From contig NZ_RBRE01000051.1 of assembly GCF_003700275.1 (NCBI RefSeq), forward strand, positions 52,548 through 116,547: a DNA stretch of 64,000 bases, in the 5' to 3' direction. The stretch is from Pseudomonas cichorii. GTDB taxonomy: Bacteria > Pseudomonadota > Gammaproteobacteria > Pseudomonadales > Pseudomonadaceae. Positions 19,183 to 28,113 of the stretch are shown here, piece by piece. A program made the translations under genes and the position numbers. Below the pieces are notes generated by a model. That model did no database searches, was not told where the DNA came from, and was given only the letters and a program-made list of their open reading frames with translations. Numbering within the stretch: position 1 is the stretch's first letter; the number at the start of each line of letters is the position of its first letter.

Positions 19183-20000
19183 TTGCTGATATCAGCGCCG
19201 ATCCACTTCTGCGACAGCTTGCTCAGAGTGCCGTCCTGCTTGAGTTCGGCAAATACCTGGCGAACCTTGGCGTCCCATTCGGCATCGCCTTTTTCGATGG
19301 CAACGAAGTTGGGCTCTTCATACAGCGCCGCGCCGGCCAGCTTGAAGCGCTTGTCCTGATCCAGTCGCGGCTGGGCGGTAACCAGGTTGGTGAGGATCGC
19401 ATCCAGACGCACGCCAGCGCCAAGGCCCAGATCCTGGAAGGCAACGTTATCGTTGTCATACGGCGCGATCTGCACGTTCTCGAACGGGTATTCCAGAGGT
19501 TTGTCCTCTGCACCTTCGATCACCAGGTTCTTGTTCAGGTAGCTCTCGTAGCTGGACGCGCTGGTGAGGCCGACCTTCTTGTTGCTCAGGTCCTTGGCGG
19601 CATGAATGCGCTCATCCTTGGCGTTGACCACAATCACCGCAGGCGAGGCGTAGTATTCCATGGGGAAGTCGAAGACTTCAGCGCGGGATTTGCTTGGCGT
19701 CATCGAGCAGATGCAGATGTCGTAGCGACCACTCCAGCGGCCAGCCGCAATCACGTCCCAGGACGGAGTTTCCAGGCGCAGCTTGACGCCCAGCTTCTGC
19801 GCAACCGCCTTGGCGACGTCAACGTCGAAGCCATCCAGTTGATTCTGATCATTCAGGAAAGAGAAGGGCGGGTAACTTTCCATCAGGACGTTTACCAGTT
19901 CCTTGTTCTTCTGTACGCGGTCCAGTGTGGCACCGGCCAGGGCCTGGGTCGAGACAGCCAGAGTGACCAGGCCAATGCCCAGCAGAGCGCTAAGTTTCAA
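19179..20000 (-). CDS. Amino-acid ABC transporter periplasmic binding protein
   Basis: The 273-residue protein has a signal peptide (MKLSALLGIGLVTLAVSTQALA-G) and a family 3 solute-binding fold. Ligand-contact segments are visible: ESYPPFSFLNDQNQLDGFDVDVAKAVA (split), SMTPSKSRAEVFDFP and VGLTSASSYESYL. The ligand is likely a polar or sulfur amino acid. It is the first gene of the pair and is divergent from the methyltransferase, sharing the 111-base region 20001-20111 for promoters. Confidence 0.92.
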   Translation of the reverse strand: MKLSALLGIGLVTLAVSTQALAGATLDRVQKNKELVNVLMESYPPFSFLNDQNQLDGFDVDVAKAVAQKLGVKLRLETPSWDVIAAGRWSGRYDICICSMTPSKSRAEVFDFPMEYYASPAVIVVNAKDERIHAAKDLSNKKVGLTSASSYESYLNKNLVIEGAEDKPLEYPFENVQIAPYDNDNVAFQDLGLGAGVRLDAILTNLVTAQPRLDQDKRFKLAGAALYEEPNFVAIEKGDAEWDAKVRQVFAELKQDGTLSKLSQKWIGADISK

Positions 20001-20111
20001 AGGTATCCCCTGAAGAAAATGATTGTAGTTTGTATAAAGCGCCGTATTAAATACGTTATACCAAGCTCATTTCTAATGAGTTTTTTTCATAACGATATAA
20101 GTAGATGGCAT

Positions 20112-21008
20112 ATGACTCAGCGCTCGACAGTAATTCTTGACGGCGGCATGGGCCGCGAACTCCAGCGCCGCGGCGCGCCCTTCCGTCAGCCCGAGTGGTC
20201 GGCGCTTGCATTGAGCGAGGCACCGGAAGCGGTGCGTGCCGTGCATGCCGCTTACATCGACAGTGGCGCGCAGGTTATCACCAGCAATAGCTATGCAGTG
20301 GTGCCTTTTCACATTGGCGAAGAGCGTTTTGCTCGCGAAGGCCAGGAACTGGCCGCTCTTGCCGGGCAACTGGCCCGCGAATCGGCGGATGCTTGCGGCG
20401 GTCGCGCACGGGTTGCCGGTTCCCTGCCACCGCTGTTCGGCTCCTATCGTCCTGACCTCTACAAGCCGGAACTGGCTGCCGAAGTATTGAAGCCACTGGT
20501 TGCCGGGCTCGCTCCCTATGTGGACCTGTGGCTGGCCGAGACCCAGAGCTGCATCATCGAGGCGCAAACCATCCGCGCCGGTTTGCCGGCCGATGGCAAG
20601 CCGTTCTGGTTGTCGTTCACGCTTCAGGATGAAGACACCGACGAAGTTGCGCGTCTGCGCTCCGGCGAGCCGGTGGCCGATGCTGCCAGGGCTGCTGCGC
20701 AAATGGGTGTCGCGACGCTGCTGTTCAACTGCAGCCAGCCGGAAGTGATTGGCGCGGCCATCGATGCGGCGCGTGAGGTGTTCGAGGCCTTGAATGTCGA
20801 TATCGCCATCGGCGCCTACGCGAACGCCTTCCCGCCGCAACCCAAGGATGCCACGGCCAACGACGGTCTGGATGAACTGCGCAAGGATCTCGATCCCGAA
20901 GGCTACCAGCAATGGGCGGTGGACTGGGTCAAGCGTGGCGCCACGCATATCGGCGGTTGCTGCGGGATTGGCCCGGAGCATATTGCGGTCCTGGCCAAGG
21001 GCCTGTAA
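20112..21008 (+). CDS. mmuM: Homocysteine S-methyltransferase family protein (MmuM-like)
   Basis: The 298-residue Zn-dependent methyltransferase is expected to use S-methylmethionine or a similar donor to methylate homocysteine. It starts MTQRSTVILDGGMGRELQRRG. It has the donor-barrel motif ITSNSY, the Cys of LLFNCSQPEVI (first Zn ligand) and the C-terminal GGCCGIGPEHI supplying the paired Cys ligands. Divergence from an amino-acid importer suggests uptake and use of the methyl donor. The symbol is given on family grounds. Confidence 0.88.
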   Translation: MTQRSTVILDGGMGRELQRRGAPFRQPEWSALALSEAPEAVRAVHAAYIDSGAQVITSNSYAVVPFHIGEERFAREGQELAALAGQLARESADACGGRARVAGSLPPLFGSYRPDLYKPELAAEVLKPLVAGLAPYVDLWLAETQSCIIEAQTIRAGLPADGKPFWLSFTLQDEDTDEVARLRSGEPVADAARAAAQMGVATLLFNCSQPEVIGAAIDAAREVFEALNVDIAIGAYANAFPPQPKDATANDGLDELRKDLDPEGYQQWAVDWVKRGATHIGGCCGIGPEHIAVLAKGL

Positions 21009-21066
21009 CCGGCTGGAACTTCAGGTCCTGGGTGAATGCTCAAGACCTGAGACGATTCTGAAAATG

Positions 21067-21101
21067 AAAAACCCGTGACTGGATCAGCTCACGGGTTTTT
21101 T
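21067..21101. terminator. Bidirectional rho-independent terminator
   Basis: AAAAACCCGTGA and TCACGGGTTTTTT form a 12-base stem with a 10-base loop, A-rich on one side and U-rich on the other. It lies between convergent mmuM and mqo and can end both transcripts. Confidence 0.9.
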
Positions 21102-21116
21102 CATCTGTTCAGGCAA

Positions 21117-22628
21117 TCAGGCGATGCTGCTTTGTTCCTGACTTGTCTTTTCCAGCAGATCCAGGCTCTCGTCGCTCTCGCGGCTGACGCGCTGGTACAA
21201 CTGCGCATCGCTTTCCAGAGCCTTTTCCCGAGCCGGGAATATCTCGTTGAGTCGGGCGGCCCATTCATTGCGAGCCTTGTCCGGGAAGCAGCGCTCGATC
21301 AGTTCCAGCATGATCGAAACCGTTACCGATGCGCCCGGCGATGCACCGAGCAGGGCAGCCAGGGAGCCATCCCTGGCCGACACCAGTTCGGTACCGAATT
21401 GCAGGATGCCGCCTTTCTTGGCGTCTTTCTTGATGATCTGCACGCGCTGACCGGCCACTTCCAGGCGCCAGTCTTCGGCCTTGGCTTCTGGATAGAAGCG
21501 GCGCAGGGATTCCAGGCGCTGTTCCATCGACTGCATCACTTCGCTGACCAGGTATTTGGTCAGGTCCATGTTGTCGCGGGCAACGGCCAGCATCGGCTTG
21601 ATGTTGGCAACCCGAACCGACAGCGGCAGGTCCAGGAACGAGCCGTGCTTGAGGAACTTGGTGGTGAAACCGGCGTATGGCCCGAAAAGCAGGGATTTCT
21701 TGCCATCGACCACGCGGGTATCCAGGTGCGGAACCGACATCGGTGGCGAACCCACGGCTGCCTGGCTGTAGACCTTGGCCTGATGGTGCTTGACCACTTC
21801 CGGGTTGTCGCAACGCAGCCACTGGCCACTGACCGGGAAGCCGCCAAAGCCCTTGCTCTCTTCGATGCCCGACATCTGCAGCAACGGCAGGGCCGCGCCA
21901 CCTGCGCCGAGGAACACGAATTTTGCATCGATCTGGCGTGTGCTGCCGCTGTTCACGTCCTTGACGGTCACGCTCCAGCCGTCGCCCTTGCGGGTCAGGT
22001 CGGTCACGCGCTTGCAGTATTTGACCTGCGCATCGGGAGCGCTGGCCAGATGAGTGAGCAACTGATTGGTCAGGGCGCCGAAGTTGACGTCCGTACCGTT
22101 CATCACCCGTGTGGCAGCGATAGGTTCGTCAGCCGGGCGACCAGGCATCATCAGCGGCATCCATTCGGCGAGCCTTGCCTTGTCCTCGGTGTACTCCATC
22201 GACGAGAAGGCGTGATGCTTGTGCATCGCCTCGTAACGGGTCTTGAGGAAGGCAATACCGCTCTCGCCCTGGACGAAGCTCAGGTGCGGGACCGAATTGA
22301 TGAAGGATTTCGCCGAGCCGAAAGCGCCTTTACGGGCCAGATAGGCCCAGAACTGCTTCGAGACTTCAAACTGGGTGTTGATGTGCACCGCTTTCTTGAT
22401 GTCGATCGAGCCATCGGCCGCAGGCGGCGTGTAGTTCAGCTCGCAGAGACCGGCATGACCGGTTCCCGCGTTGTTCCATGGGTTGGAACTCTCCGCAGCG
22501 CCGGAATCCATGAGCTCAACGACTTCCAGCTTGAGGCCGGGGTCGAGCTCCTTGAGCAGCACGGCCAGGGTGGCACTCATGATGCCCGCTCCGACCAGTA
22601 CTACGTCGACTGCTTCGTTATGCGCCAT
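21117..22628 (-). CDS. mqo: Malate:quinone oxidoreductase Mqo
   Basis: Mqo is a peripheral membrane FAD enzyme that oxidises malate to oxaloacetate and reduces the quinone pool in the TCA cycle. The 503-residue protein starts with the FAD loop [17 protein letters not shown]. It has [23 protein letters not shown] and [12 protein letters not shown] and [16 protein letters not shown], all strong Mqo markers. It shares a terminator with mmuM and lies in the same area as mqoB of P. aeruginosa. Confidence 0.96.
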   Translation of the reverse strand: MAHNEAVDVVLVGAGIMSATLAVLLKELDPGLKLEVVELMDSGAAESSNPWNNAGTGHAGLCELNYTPPAADGSIDIKKAVHINTQFEVSKQFWAYLARKGAFGSAKSFINSVPHLSFVQGESGIAFLKTRYEAMHKHHAFSSMEYTEDKARLAEWMPLMMPGRPADEPIAATRVMNGTDVNFGALTNQLLTHLASAPDAQVKYCKRVTDLTRKGDGWSVTVKDVNSGSTRQIDAKFVFLGAGGAALPLLQMSGIEESKGFGGFPVSGQWLRCDNPEVVKHHQAKVYSQAAVGSPPMSVPHLDTRVVDGKKSLLFGPYAGFTTKFLKHGSFLDLPLSVRVANIKPMLAVARDNMDLTKYLVSEVMQSMEQRLESLRRFYPEAKAEDWRLEVAGQRVQIIKKDAKKGGILQFGTELVSARDGSLAALLGASPGASVTVSIMLELIERCFPDKARNEWAARLNEIFPAREKALESDAQLYQRVSRESDESLDLLEKTSQEQSSIA

Positions 22629-23356
22629 TTAACGCGTCTCCAAAATCTGCAGCACCAAATTGACGGCATGCGTTCCTGAGGCTGGGTGCCAGGGGGACGG
22701 GGCGTGGGTAAAAGTGGTGCCCCATGTGTCCTGGCCAGGATCGCCTGTCCGATTCTTCGCAATTTTTCGCATCTAAAGCGCAGGTCCCGGTCAGGCTGAA
22801 TCAATGTTTCACCAATGGTGCATGAACTCATTTTTCAACCCGTTCGGCCATTCGACCATCGTCAAGACACGGGTCATCCAACCTGTGTCCCGAAGACAGG
22901 CATCAGGCTCCGGTGATGGAGGCGCAGTCGCGGTCAGTCCTGTTCAAAAGGGCCGATTCAGACGCTGATGGTGCATTTACAAACGCATACCTATTCATTT
23001 GCTCGCCACACTCTTGTGAAGTAGTGAAACCCGTTTTTTCACGCTCTTTTGGAAACGTGAACCAAACCTCAAAAAGGGCTGCGCTGGCAGCTCTGGCAGA
23101 TCAGGTGCATACAGAGTGAGGCGTTGTCCGGTGCAAAAGGTTCGATGGCAATCGAACGATTCTGCGCCGTTCATCGTGCACTCCGGGGTGCAAACGATCT
23201 GTGTGGGCGGCTCTCTGTGGGCATTACGGAGGAGCTAATACGAGGATTAGCGATGCTGCGAGGCCCGATCAGGAGACGTCCTTATAATCGGGGGGAGATT
23301 ATAGCGATGAAACGACAGGAATTGATCGGCTTTATGTGACTTTTATTCGGTATCGA
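22629..23356. other. 728-base intergenic region, no convincing gene
   Basis: The mqo promoter should lie at its left end. Two open frames here (about 22913-23119 and 23124-23339, plus strand) lack ribosome sites and family resemblance. The only structured element I see is a perfect hairpin at 23140-23157 (GTTCGAT-GGCA-ATCGAAC). An ATT-rich stretch with GGGGGGA follows near 23285. Confidence 0.6.
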
Positions 23357-23590
23357 TCAGGCAGTGACCAACTGGCCGTGGGCCGGGCCTGTATTGTGCT
23401 GCATAACCCTTGCGCTGGCAGGCAGTGGCTGGTTCAGCCAGTTGGCGCGTTGCTCGTTGACTTCCACCCAGTTACTGCTCGATGGACGCTGTGTGCAATG
23501 CTTGAGTGCACGGCAGATACCGGTACTGTCCACGAGAGCGTAATGACGGTATTGGCGGCGCAGGTTGAACAAGGATTGGAAAAGGCTCAT
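23357..23590 (-). CDS. Small conserved hypothetical protein
   Basis: This 77-residue protein starts MSLFQSLFNLRRQYRHYALVD, with a good CAGGAG ribosome site 6-8 bases upstream. It has a Cys-containing middle (GICRALKHCTQRP) and a Trp motif (NWVEVNEQRANWLNQPLP). There is no signal peptide. The good initiation site and codon use support a real gene; I cannot assign a function. It is divergent from the YajG-like lipoprotein gene. Confidence 0.65.
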   Translation of the reverse strand: MSLFQSLFNLRRQYRHYALVDSTGICRALKHCTQRPSSSNWVEVNEQRANWLNQPLPASARVMQHNTGPAHGQLVTA

Positions 23591-23746
23591 GGCGAAGCTC
23601 CTGTCGATTCAGTGAGGCCATCCTGATTTATCGGCATGACACCCTGATTACACCGTGATGGCTGAACCATTACGATTGCCCGGCGGTCCCATTTTCCGCT
23701 GGCATCGCTATACTGCGGCACATTTAGTGTCTGGCCTGTTGGAGAG

Positions 23747-24337
23747 ATGAGCATGTTGCGTCGCCTTTTGTTCGGTTTGCTTGCTGTAAGCAGTTTGACT
23801 CTGGTCGGGTGCGCCCATAGCCCGCAACAATTGAGTCCTCAACCCAAGATCAACGCGCAGTTCGCGCCGGTAGGCCAGGGACAGCAGGTTATCGTGCGGG
23901 TCGTGGACGGTCGTCCTGGCCCGACGCTGGGAACCCGCGGCGGTCTGTACCCGGAAACCAGCGCCATCAGCGTAAGCGGTGCCGATCTGCTGCCAAAGCT
24001 GCAGGCACAGGCTGAAGCTGCCGTTCGCCTGCTGGGCTTTACCCCGGTTTCCGGCGGTGGCAATGCTCCACAACTGACCCTGACGCTGGCTGACCTGAAA
24101 TACCAGTCGCCGAAGGAAGGCCTGTATGTGACGGAAGCCACCATCAGCTCCACCTTCCGCGCCGACGTCCGTAACAATGGCCGCAACTACAGTGGCCGTT
24201 ATGCGGCTTCGCTGGATCAGCGTTTCGGCATGGCGCCGAATCAGGAAACCAACACCAAGCTGGTCAGCGACGTGTTGAGCGATGCGCTGACCCGTGTGTT
24301 CCAGGACGCAACCATCGGTAGCACCCTGGCGCAATAA
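23747..24337 (+). CDS. YajG-like lipoprotein
   Basis: This is a predicted lipoprotein of 194-196 residues. The start is either ATG 23747 or ATG 23753 (MLRRLLFGLLAVSS), both after GGAGAG. The lipobox is LTLVGC, and the Ser-free +2 residue (Ala) predicts outer-membrane sorting. The mature part has the YajG pattern VIVRVVDGRPGPTLGTRGG, then AEAAVRLLGFTPV and a domain ending in SDALTRVFQD. Function is unknown. A strong terminator follows. Confidence 0.88.
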   Translation: MSMLRRLLFGLLAVSSLTLVGCAHSPQQLSPQPKINAQFAPVGQGQQVIVRVVDGRPGPTLGTRGGLYPETSAISVSGADLLPKLQAQAEAAVRLLGFTPVSGGGNAPQLTLTLADLKYQSPKEGLYVTEATISSTFRADVRNNGRNYSGRYAASLDQRFGMAPNQETNTKLVSDVLSDALTRVFQDATIGSTLAQ

Positions 24338-24350
24338 GCAGTACCCCAAC

Positions 24351-24387
24351 GAAAAGCCCGGCCCTTTTTCAAGGTGCCGGGCTTTTC
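24351..24387 (+). terminator. Rho-independent terminator
   Basis: GAAAAGCCCGGC pairs perfectly with GCCGGGCTTTTC across a 13-base loop, just after the YajG-like gene and before the convergent small protein gene. It works in both directions. Confidence 0.88.
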
Positions 24388-24404
24388 TGTATCTGGACGA
24401 CGGG

Positions 24405-24611
24405 TCAGGCGGCTTGCTGATAGAAATCCAGAAAGCTCAGGCCGGTTTCCAGATCCAGGTCCGGAAGGTCGTGATGTTGATGCCCGCCCAATGCGCAATA
24501 GACCAGCCAGTGGCGGTCATGGACATTGAAGGCCAGTGCATCGACCAGCTCTTGTTGTTCATCGCTCTGGGCGATCAGGTACAGGCGATCCTGGTTGTTT
24601 GCATGCAGCAT
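24405..24611 (-). CDS. Small conserved hypothetical protein
   Basis: The 68-residue acidic protein starts MLHANNQDRLYLIAQSD. ATG 24611 is chosen because GGAG lies 6 bases upstream; further ATGs at 24638, 24653 and 24662 have no usable ribosome site. It contains LVDALAFNVHDRHWLVYCALGG and ends in an acidic, aromatic tail, with no signal peptide or metal motif. Function is unknown. It is in the same direction as the acyltransferase upstream and may share its transcript. Confidence 0.65.
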   Translation of the reverse strand: MLHANNQDRLYLIAQSDEQQELVDALAFNVHDRHWLVYCALGGHQHHDLPDLDLETGLSFLDFYQQAA

Positions 24612-24733
24612 GTGCAGCTCCAAAAAAGGGAGGTTCATTCCTTGAGGAGCCATACAGTGCATGAGCTGTATTACGTTCAGGTGACACAAGGACAAACGGC
24701 GCCTTGCGGGCGCCGTTGTGGTCCTGGGCTGGA

Positions 24734-25897
24734 TCAGAGCGGCAGGCCGGCCTTGACCCGATACTGATTGCGCACCGGCATCGCATATTGCTGGACCAGA
24801 TAAGGGCGATGTTCGGCAGGCAAACCGGCCAGCCTGCTTTCCCACTCATCCCTGGCGCGAGCCAGTTCATCGGCCGGGAATATATCCGCAGCCAGCGGTA
24901 CATCGAGTGTCGGCTCGGCATCGGCCCATTGCGCATATGCCAGGTAATGCACCGGGAACAACCGATAACCGCCGAGGATCTGGCGGTCCATCTCGGCGGC
25001 CAGCAGCTTGGTGTCCTCGAACACCTCGGTGATCGGTGGTGCGAAGTTCACATGCACCCGGCCTTTATAGCCGGTGATTCCCAAGGCAATGCTGACATCG
25101 TCCTCGCCCGGCGTCTTGGTGTAGCTGCCGGTAGTGGCGCGGATATACAACTCCCGGGCCTTGGCGTGGTCACAAGGGTCGTACTCATAACTGATCGACA
25201 CGGGAATGAGATTCAGCGAACGGATCACTTCACCGAAAGGCTCGTCCTTGCGGCTCATGTGGAACATCTTGAGGATCGCCGATTCGGTACGGTCATCACC
25301 GTCCTTGGCGCGGCCTTCGGCCTGGGCGATCCAGATTGACTGGCCGTCCTTGGTGATCGAATGATTGATGTAGGCCGACAGCAACTGGTAAGCCGCCATC
25401 TTCTCGCGGCGCCCGATGATCGAGCGATGCACGATGAAACTCTTGTTCAGGCGCATCAGGTCGCTGACGAACGGCTTCTGCAGCAGGTTGTCGCCAATCG
25501 CGATGCGCGGCGTCGGCAAGCCGGCGTGGTACACGGCATAGTTGACGAAGGCCGGGTCCATCACGATATCGCGGTGGTTGGCCAGGAACAGATAAGCCGT
25601 GCCGGACTTGAGCAATTCCACGCCGGTGTAGGTCACACCATCGGTAGCCCGCTCGATGGTGTGGTCGACGTAGTACTCGACCTTGTCCTGCAGCGTGGCG
25701 ACCGAATCGATGCCGGCGAACTCGCGGCGCAGCTTGCGGGCCAGGGTGGGTTGCAGGAACCAGCCCAGCGCACCGGCCAGGCGCGGAAAGCGGAACTTGG
25801 TCAGGATCGCGAGAAATGCTTTATCGCTCAGCAGACGCGCCAGTACGGCGGGGACTTCTGCATCGTTGTAAGGTCGGATGGCATCGAATTCGCCCAT
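24734..25897 (-). CDS. 1-acyl-glycerol-3-phosphate acyltransferase family protein (COG3176-like)
   Basis: The 387-residue soluble or peripheral acyltransferase starts MGEFDAIRPYND (or one Met earlier, at 25900). The acyltransferase block reads FLANHRDIVMDP, where the spacing is HX5D, unlike the usual HX4D of PlsC. Further blocks are SFIVHRSIIGRREKM and WIAQAEGRAKDGDD (the EGR glycerol-phosphate-binding region). The substrate is probably a glycerophospholipid precursor. No membrane segment is obvious. Confidence 0.8.
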   Translation of the reverse strand: MGEFDAIRPYNDAEVPAVLARLLSDKAFLAILTKFRFPRLAGALGWFLQPTLARKLRREFAGIDSVATLQDKVEYYVDHTIERATDGVTYTGVELLKSGTAYLFLANHRDIVMDPAFVNYAVYHAGLPTPRIAIGDNLLQKPFVSDLMRLNKSFIVHRSIIGRREKMAAYQLLSAYINHSITKDGQSIWIAQAEGRAKDGDDRTESAILKMFHMSRKDEPFGEVIRSLNLIPVSISYEYDPCDHAKARELYIRATTGSYTKTPGEDDVSIALGITGYKGRVHVNFAPPITEVFEDTKLLAAEMDRQILGGYRLFPVHYLAYAQWADAEPTLDVPLAADIFPADELARARDEWESRLAGLPAEHRPYLVQQYAMPVRNQYRVKAGLPL

Positions 25898-26002
25898 CAT
25901 GCTCTCTTGTTGGAAACGGATAGGGTAAAAAGAAGGTGGGTTGCCACGGCAACCCTCAAAACAATAGGGCAATTATACGCATAACTGATGCCGGAGGCCG
26001 CG

Positions 26003-26185
26003 ATGCAGGAATTACAGAGTTATGATTGCCCCTACTGCGGTGAACCCGTGGAGGCTGTGCTGGACTTGTCCGGCGGCGATCAGCAGTACATCGAAGACTG
26101 TCCGGTCTGTTGCCGGCCGATCGTATTCGACCTGAGGACCGATGGCGAGGACTGGAGTCTGGACGTTCGCAGTGAGAACGAGTGA
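26003..26185 (+). CDS. CPXCG-motif small cysteine-rich protein
   Basis: This 60-residue protein carries two zinc-ribbon-like pairs, CPYCG near residue 8 and CPVCC near residue 33, and a C-terminal acidic tail. It matches the CPxCG family of small proteins; function is unknown. ATG 26003 follows GGAGG by 6 bases and is preferred over ATG 25988. Its stop overlaps the DUF2007 start (TGATG). Confidence 0.88.
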   Translation: MQELQSYDCPYCGEPVEAVLDLSGGDQQYIEDCPVCCRPIVFDLRTDGEDWSLDVRSENE

Positions 26186-26445
26186 TGCAGAGAATCTACG
26201 AACCTGAAAACCTGATGGAAGGCGAGTTGCTGCAAGGCATGCTTGCCAGCGAAGGGGTCGAGGCGCATCTGGCCGGACGCGACTTGCTGGGCGGTATGGG
26301 CGAATTGCCGGGGCTTGGCTTGCTGGGGCTTTCGGTGGATGACGATCAGGTCGAGCGCGCACGGGCGCTGATCACTGCGTACAATGCCGCCTTGCCTTTG
26401 TCGGGCGATGAGCCTGACAGTATTCCCGATGTACTGGTGTGTTGA
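26185..26445 (+). CDS. DUF2007 putative signal-transducing protein
   Basis: The 86-residue protein starts [24 protein letters not shown] and continues with GVEAHLAGRDLLGGMGELPGLG and VDDDQVERARALI. This is the DUF2007 fold, related to the ferredoxin-like PII-type domain. Its ligand is unknown. It is coupled to the CPXCG gene through a 1-base overlap (TGATG), so the two are probably one functional unit. Confidence 0.85.
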   Translation: MQRIYEPENLMEGELLQGMLASEGVEAHLAGRDLLGGMGELPGLGLLGLSVDDDQVERARALITAYNAALPLSGDEPDSIPDVLVC

Positions 26446-26474
26446 ACACCTCTGAATAGAGCTGCCTTACCCTC

Positions 26475-27101
26475 ATGTGTGGACGTTATGCCCTGTTTCG
26501 CTGGACCCCTGCCTTTGCGGCCTTGCCCGGTTTTCCGGCAGACCAGCAGGCGCAGTGGAATATTTCTCCGGCCGATACCGTATTGATCATGCGGGCGGCG
26601 GGGGATGACGGCGATCTTGAGCTGGCACGTGCGCGCTGGGGGCTGACGCCGGCGTGGCTGACCGATCTTTCCCGTACGCCAGCCCATGCGCGTGCCGAAA
26701 CCCTGGCCGAACAGCCAATGTTTCGCGAAGCCTTTCGCCTGCGCCGCTGCCTGCTGCCCGCCAACGGTTTCTACGAGTGGCGTGGTACAGCTCGCAAGCG
26801 ACCGTTCTGGCTGACGCCGGGCGAGGGCTCGGCGCTGTTCTTTGCCGCAGTCTGGGAAGCCTATCCGGTGCAGGGCCATACCTACCTGAGTGTCGCGGTA
26901 GTCACCCAGGCTGCCGCCAGCCAGCGCCGTCCGCTGATCCTCGATGCCCAGGGCCAGAAAGACTGGCTGGCCGCCGATACGCCGTTGCATACCTTGCAGG
27001 CTTTGCTGGCCTCGGTACAGATGCCGCTGCGTGAAAGGCCGCTGGCCAACCTGGTGAATGATCCCAAGCTCAATGCGCCGGAGTGCCTGACACCCCTGTA
27101 G
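26475..27101 (+). CDS. SRAP domain protein (YedK/HMCES family) with altered active-site residues
   Basis: The 208-residue protein belongs to the SOS response-associated peptidase family, which crosslinks abasic sites in single-stranded DNA. Met1 is followed by the catalytic Cys2 (MCGRYALF). NGFYEW supplies Glu101 and RWGLTPAW and ARAET are present. The Asn expected just before ARAET is His71, and the catalytic His of the usual HxRMP motif is missing (ASQRRPLIL, residues 148-156). It may have changed or weak activity. The TAG stop lies inside a REP element. Confidence 0.88.
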   Translation: MCGRYALFRWTPAFAALPGFPADQQAQWNISPADTVLIMRAAGDDGDLELARARWGLTPAWLTDLSRTPAHARAETLAEQPMFREAFRLRRCLLPANGFYEWRGTARKRPFWLTPGEGSALFFAAVWEAYPVQGHTYLSVAVVTQAAASQRRPLILDAQGQKDWLAADTPLHTLQALLASVQMPLRERPLANLVNDPKLNAPECLTPL

Positions 27102-27120
27102 GAGCCAATTCATTGGCGAA
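27097..27120 (+). repeat. Single REP core that includes the SRAP stop codon
   Basis: TGTAGGAGCCAATTCATTGGCG is one copy of the REP core. The TAG at 27099-27101 is the SRAP gene stop, so insertion of this repeat set the current end of the protein. Confidence 0.7.
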
Positions 27121-27238
27121 AAACCTGCCCGCCGGAACCAAGCCGTTACAAAGCAGACAAACATGGCTGTTTGCTGGTATCTGGCGCTGAATCTATTGTC
27201 CGCCTAGGATGACCGCCTGCTCAATAAGGAGAAACATC

Positions 27239-28057
27239 ATGCGTCAGTCATTTGCCCTGTGTGTTCTGGGGGCCGGTTTAGTGCTTGGTGGCTGTCAGGC
27301 TGTAAATACCACCACCGGTGATTCGGTGGGTGTCGAGCGCAAGCAGTACATGTTCAGCATGCTTTCGACAGAAGAGGTCAACAAAATGTATGCCCAGTCC
27401 TACCAGGAGACGGTAGGCGAGGCGAGTGGCAAAGGCGTGCTGGATACCACCAGCAACAATGCCAAGAGGGTGCATGCGATTGCCGATCGCCTGATCGCGC
27501 AGGCACCGAAGCTGCGCCCGGATGCGGCCCAGTGGCAGTGGGAAGTGAATCTGATCAAGAGCGACGAACTCAATGCCAACTGCGGGCCGGGCGGCAAGAT
27601 CATTTTCTACACCGGCCTGATCGAAAAGTTGAAGCTCACTGACGATGAAATCGCAGCGGTAATGGGGCATGAAATCGCCCATGCCCTGCGCGAGCATGGG
27701 CGTGAAGCGATGTCCAAGGCCTATGGTGTGGCCCTTGCCAAGCAAGGCGCCGGGGCTTTCCTTGGCCTGGGCCAGGACAGCATGGCGCTGGCCGATACGG
27801 TGGTCAATTACAGCCTCACGCTGCCCAACAGCCGCGGCAATGAAAACGAAGCCGATTTGCTGGGTCTGGAGCTGGCGGCGCGAGCGGGTTACAACCCCAA
27901 TGCCGCAGTGACCCTGTGGCAGAAGATGACCCAGAACGCCGGTGGTTCGCAGCCGGAGTTCATGAGTACTCACCCGGCTTCGGCAAACCGTATTGCCGCC
28001 CTGCAAGCGGCGATCCCCAAGGTCATGCCGTTGTATCAGCAGGCCAGTAAATCCTGA
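27239..28057 (+). CDS. M48 family zinc metalloprotease lipoprotein (LoiP-like)
   Basis: The 272-residue lipoprotein starts MRQSFALCVLGAGLVLGGC (lipobox Cys19). The zinc site is HEIAH at 144-148 with the downstream Glu in NENEADLLGLE (about 202-204), typical of M48 proteases that trim or degrade misfolded outer-membrane proteins. GGKIIFYTGLIEKLKLTDDE (split) precedes the zinc helix as in LoiP and BepA. ATG 27239 follows AAGGAGA; an earlier ATG at 27209 lacks a lipobox-compatible start. Confidence 0.92.
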   Translation: MRQSFALCVLGAGLVLGGCQAVNTTTGDSVGVERKQYMFSMLSTEEVNKMYAQSYQETVGEASGKGVLDTTSNNAKRVHAIADRLIAQAPKLRPDAAQWQWEVNLIKSDELNANCGPGGKIIFYTGLIEKLKLTDDEIAAVMGHEIAHALREHGREAMSKAYGVALAKQGAGAFLGLGQDSMALADTVVNYSLTLPNSRGNENEADLLGLELAARAGYNPNAAVTLWQKMTQNAGGSQPEFMSTHPASANRIAALQAAIPKVMPLYQQASKS

Positions 28058-28113
28058 CCGGCTGATGCCGACAGAGCGCTGTGGTCTTCGCTGCAGCGCT
28101 CTTTTCATATCGC

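Noticed and set aside
21075..22679. A 534-residue open frame on the plus strand over mqo
   Set aside because: Shadow of mqo; the minus-strand reading carries the FAD loop and Mqo markers.
22913..23119. Open frame of 68 residues on the plus strand in the gap upstream of mqo
   Set aside because: No ribosome site, no family resemblance and a composition like non-coding DNA.
23124..23339. Open frame of 71 residues on the plus strand in the same gap
   Set aside because: It crosses the hairpin at 23140 and has no initiation signal or recognisable protein pattern.
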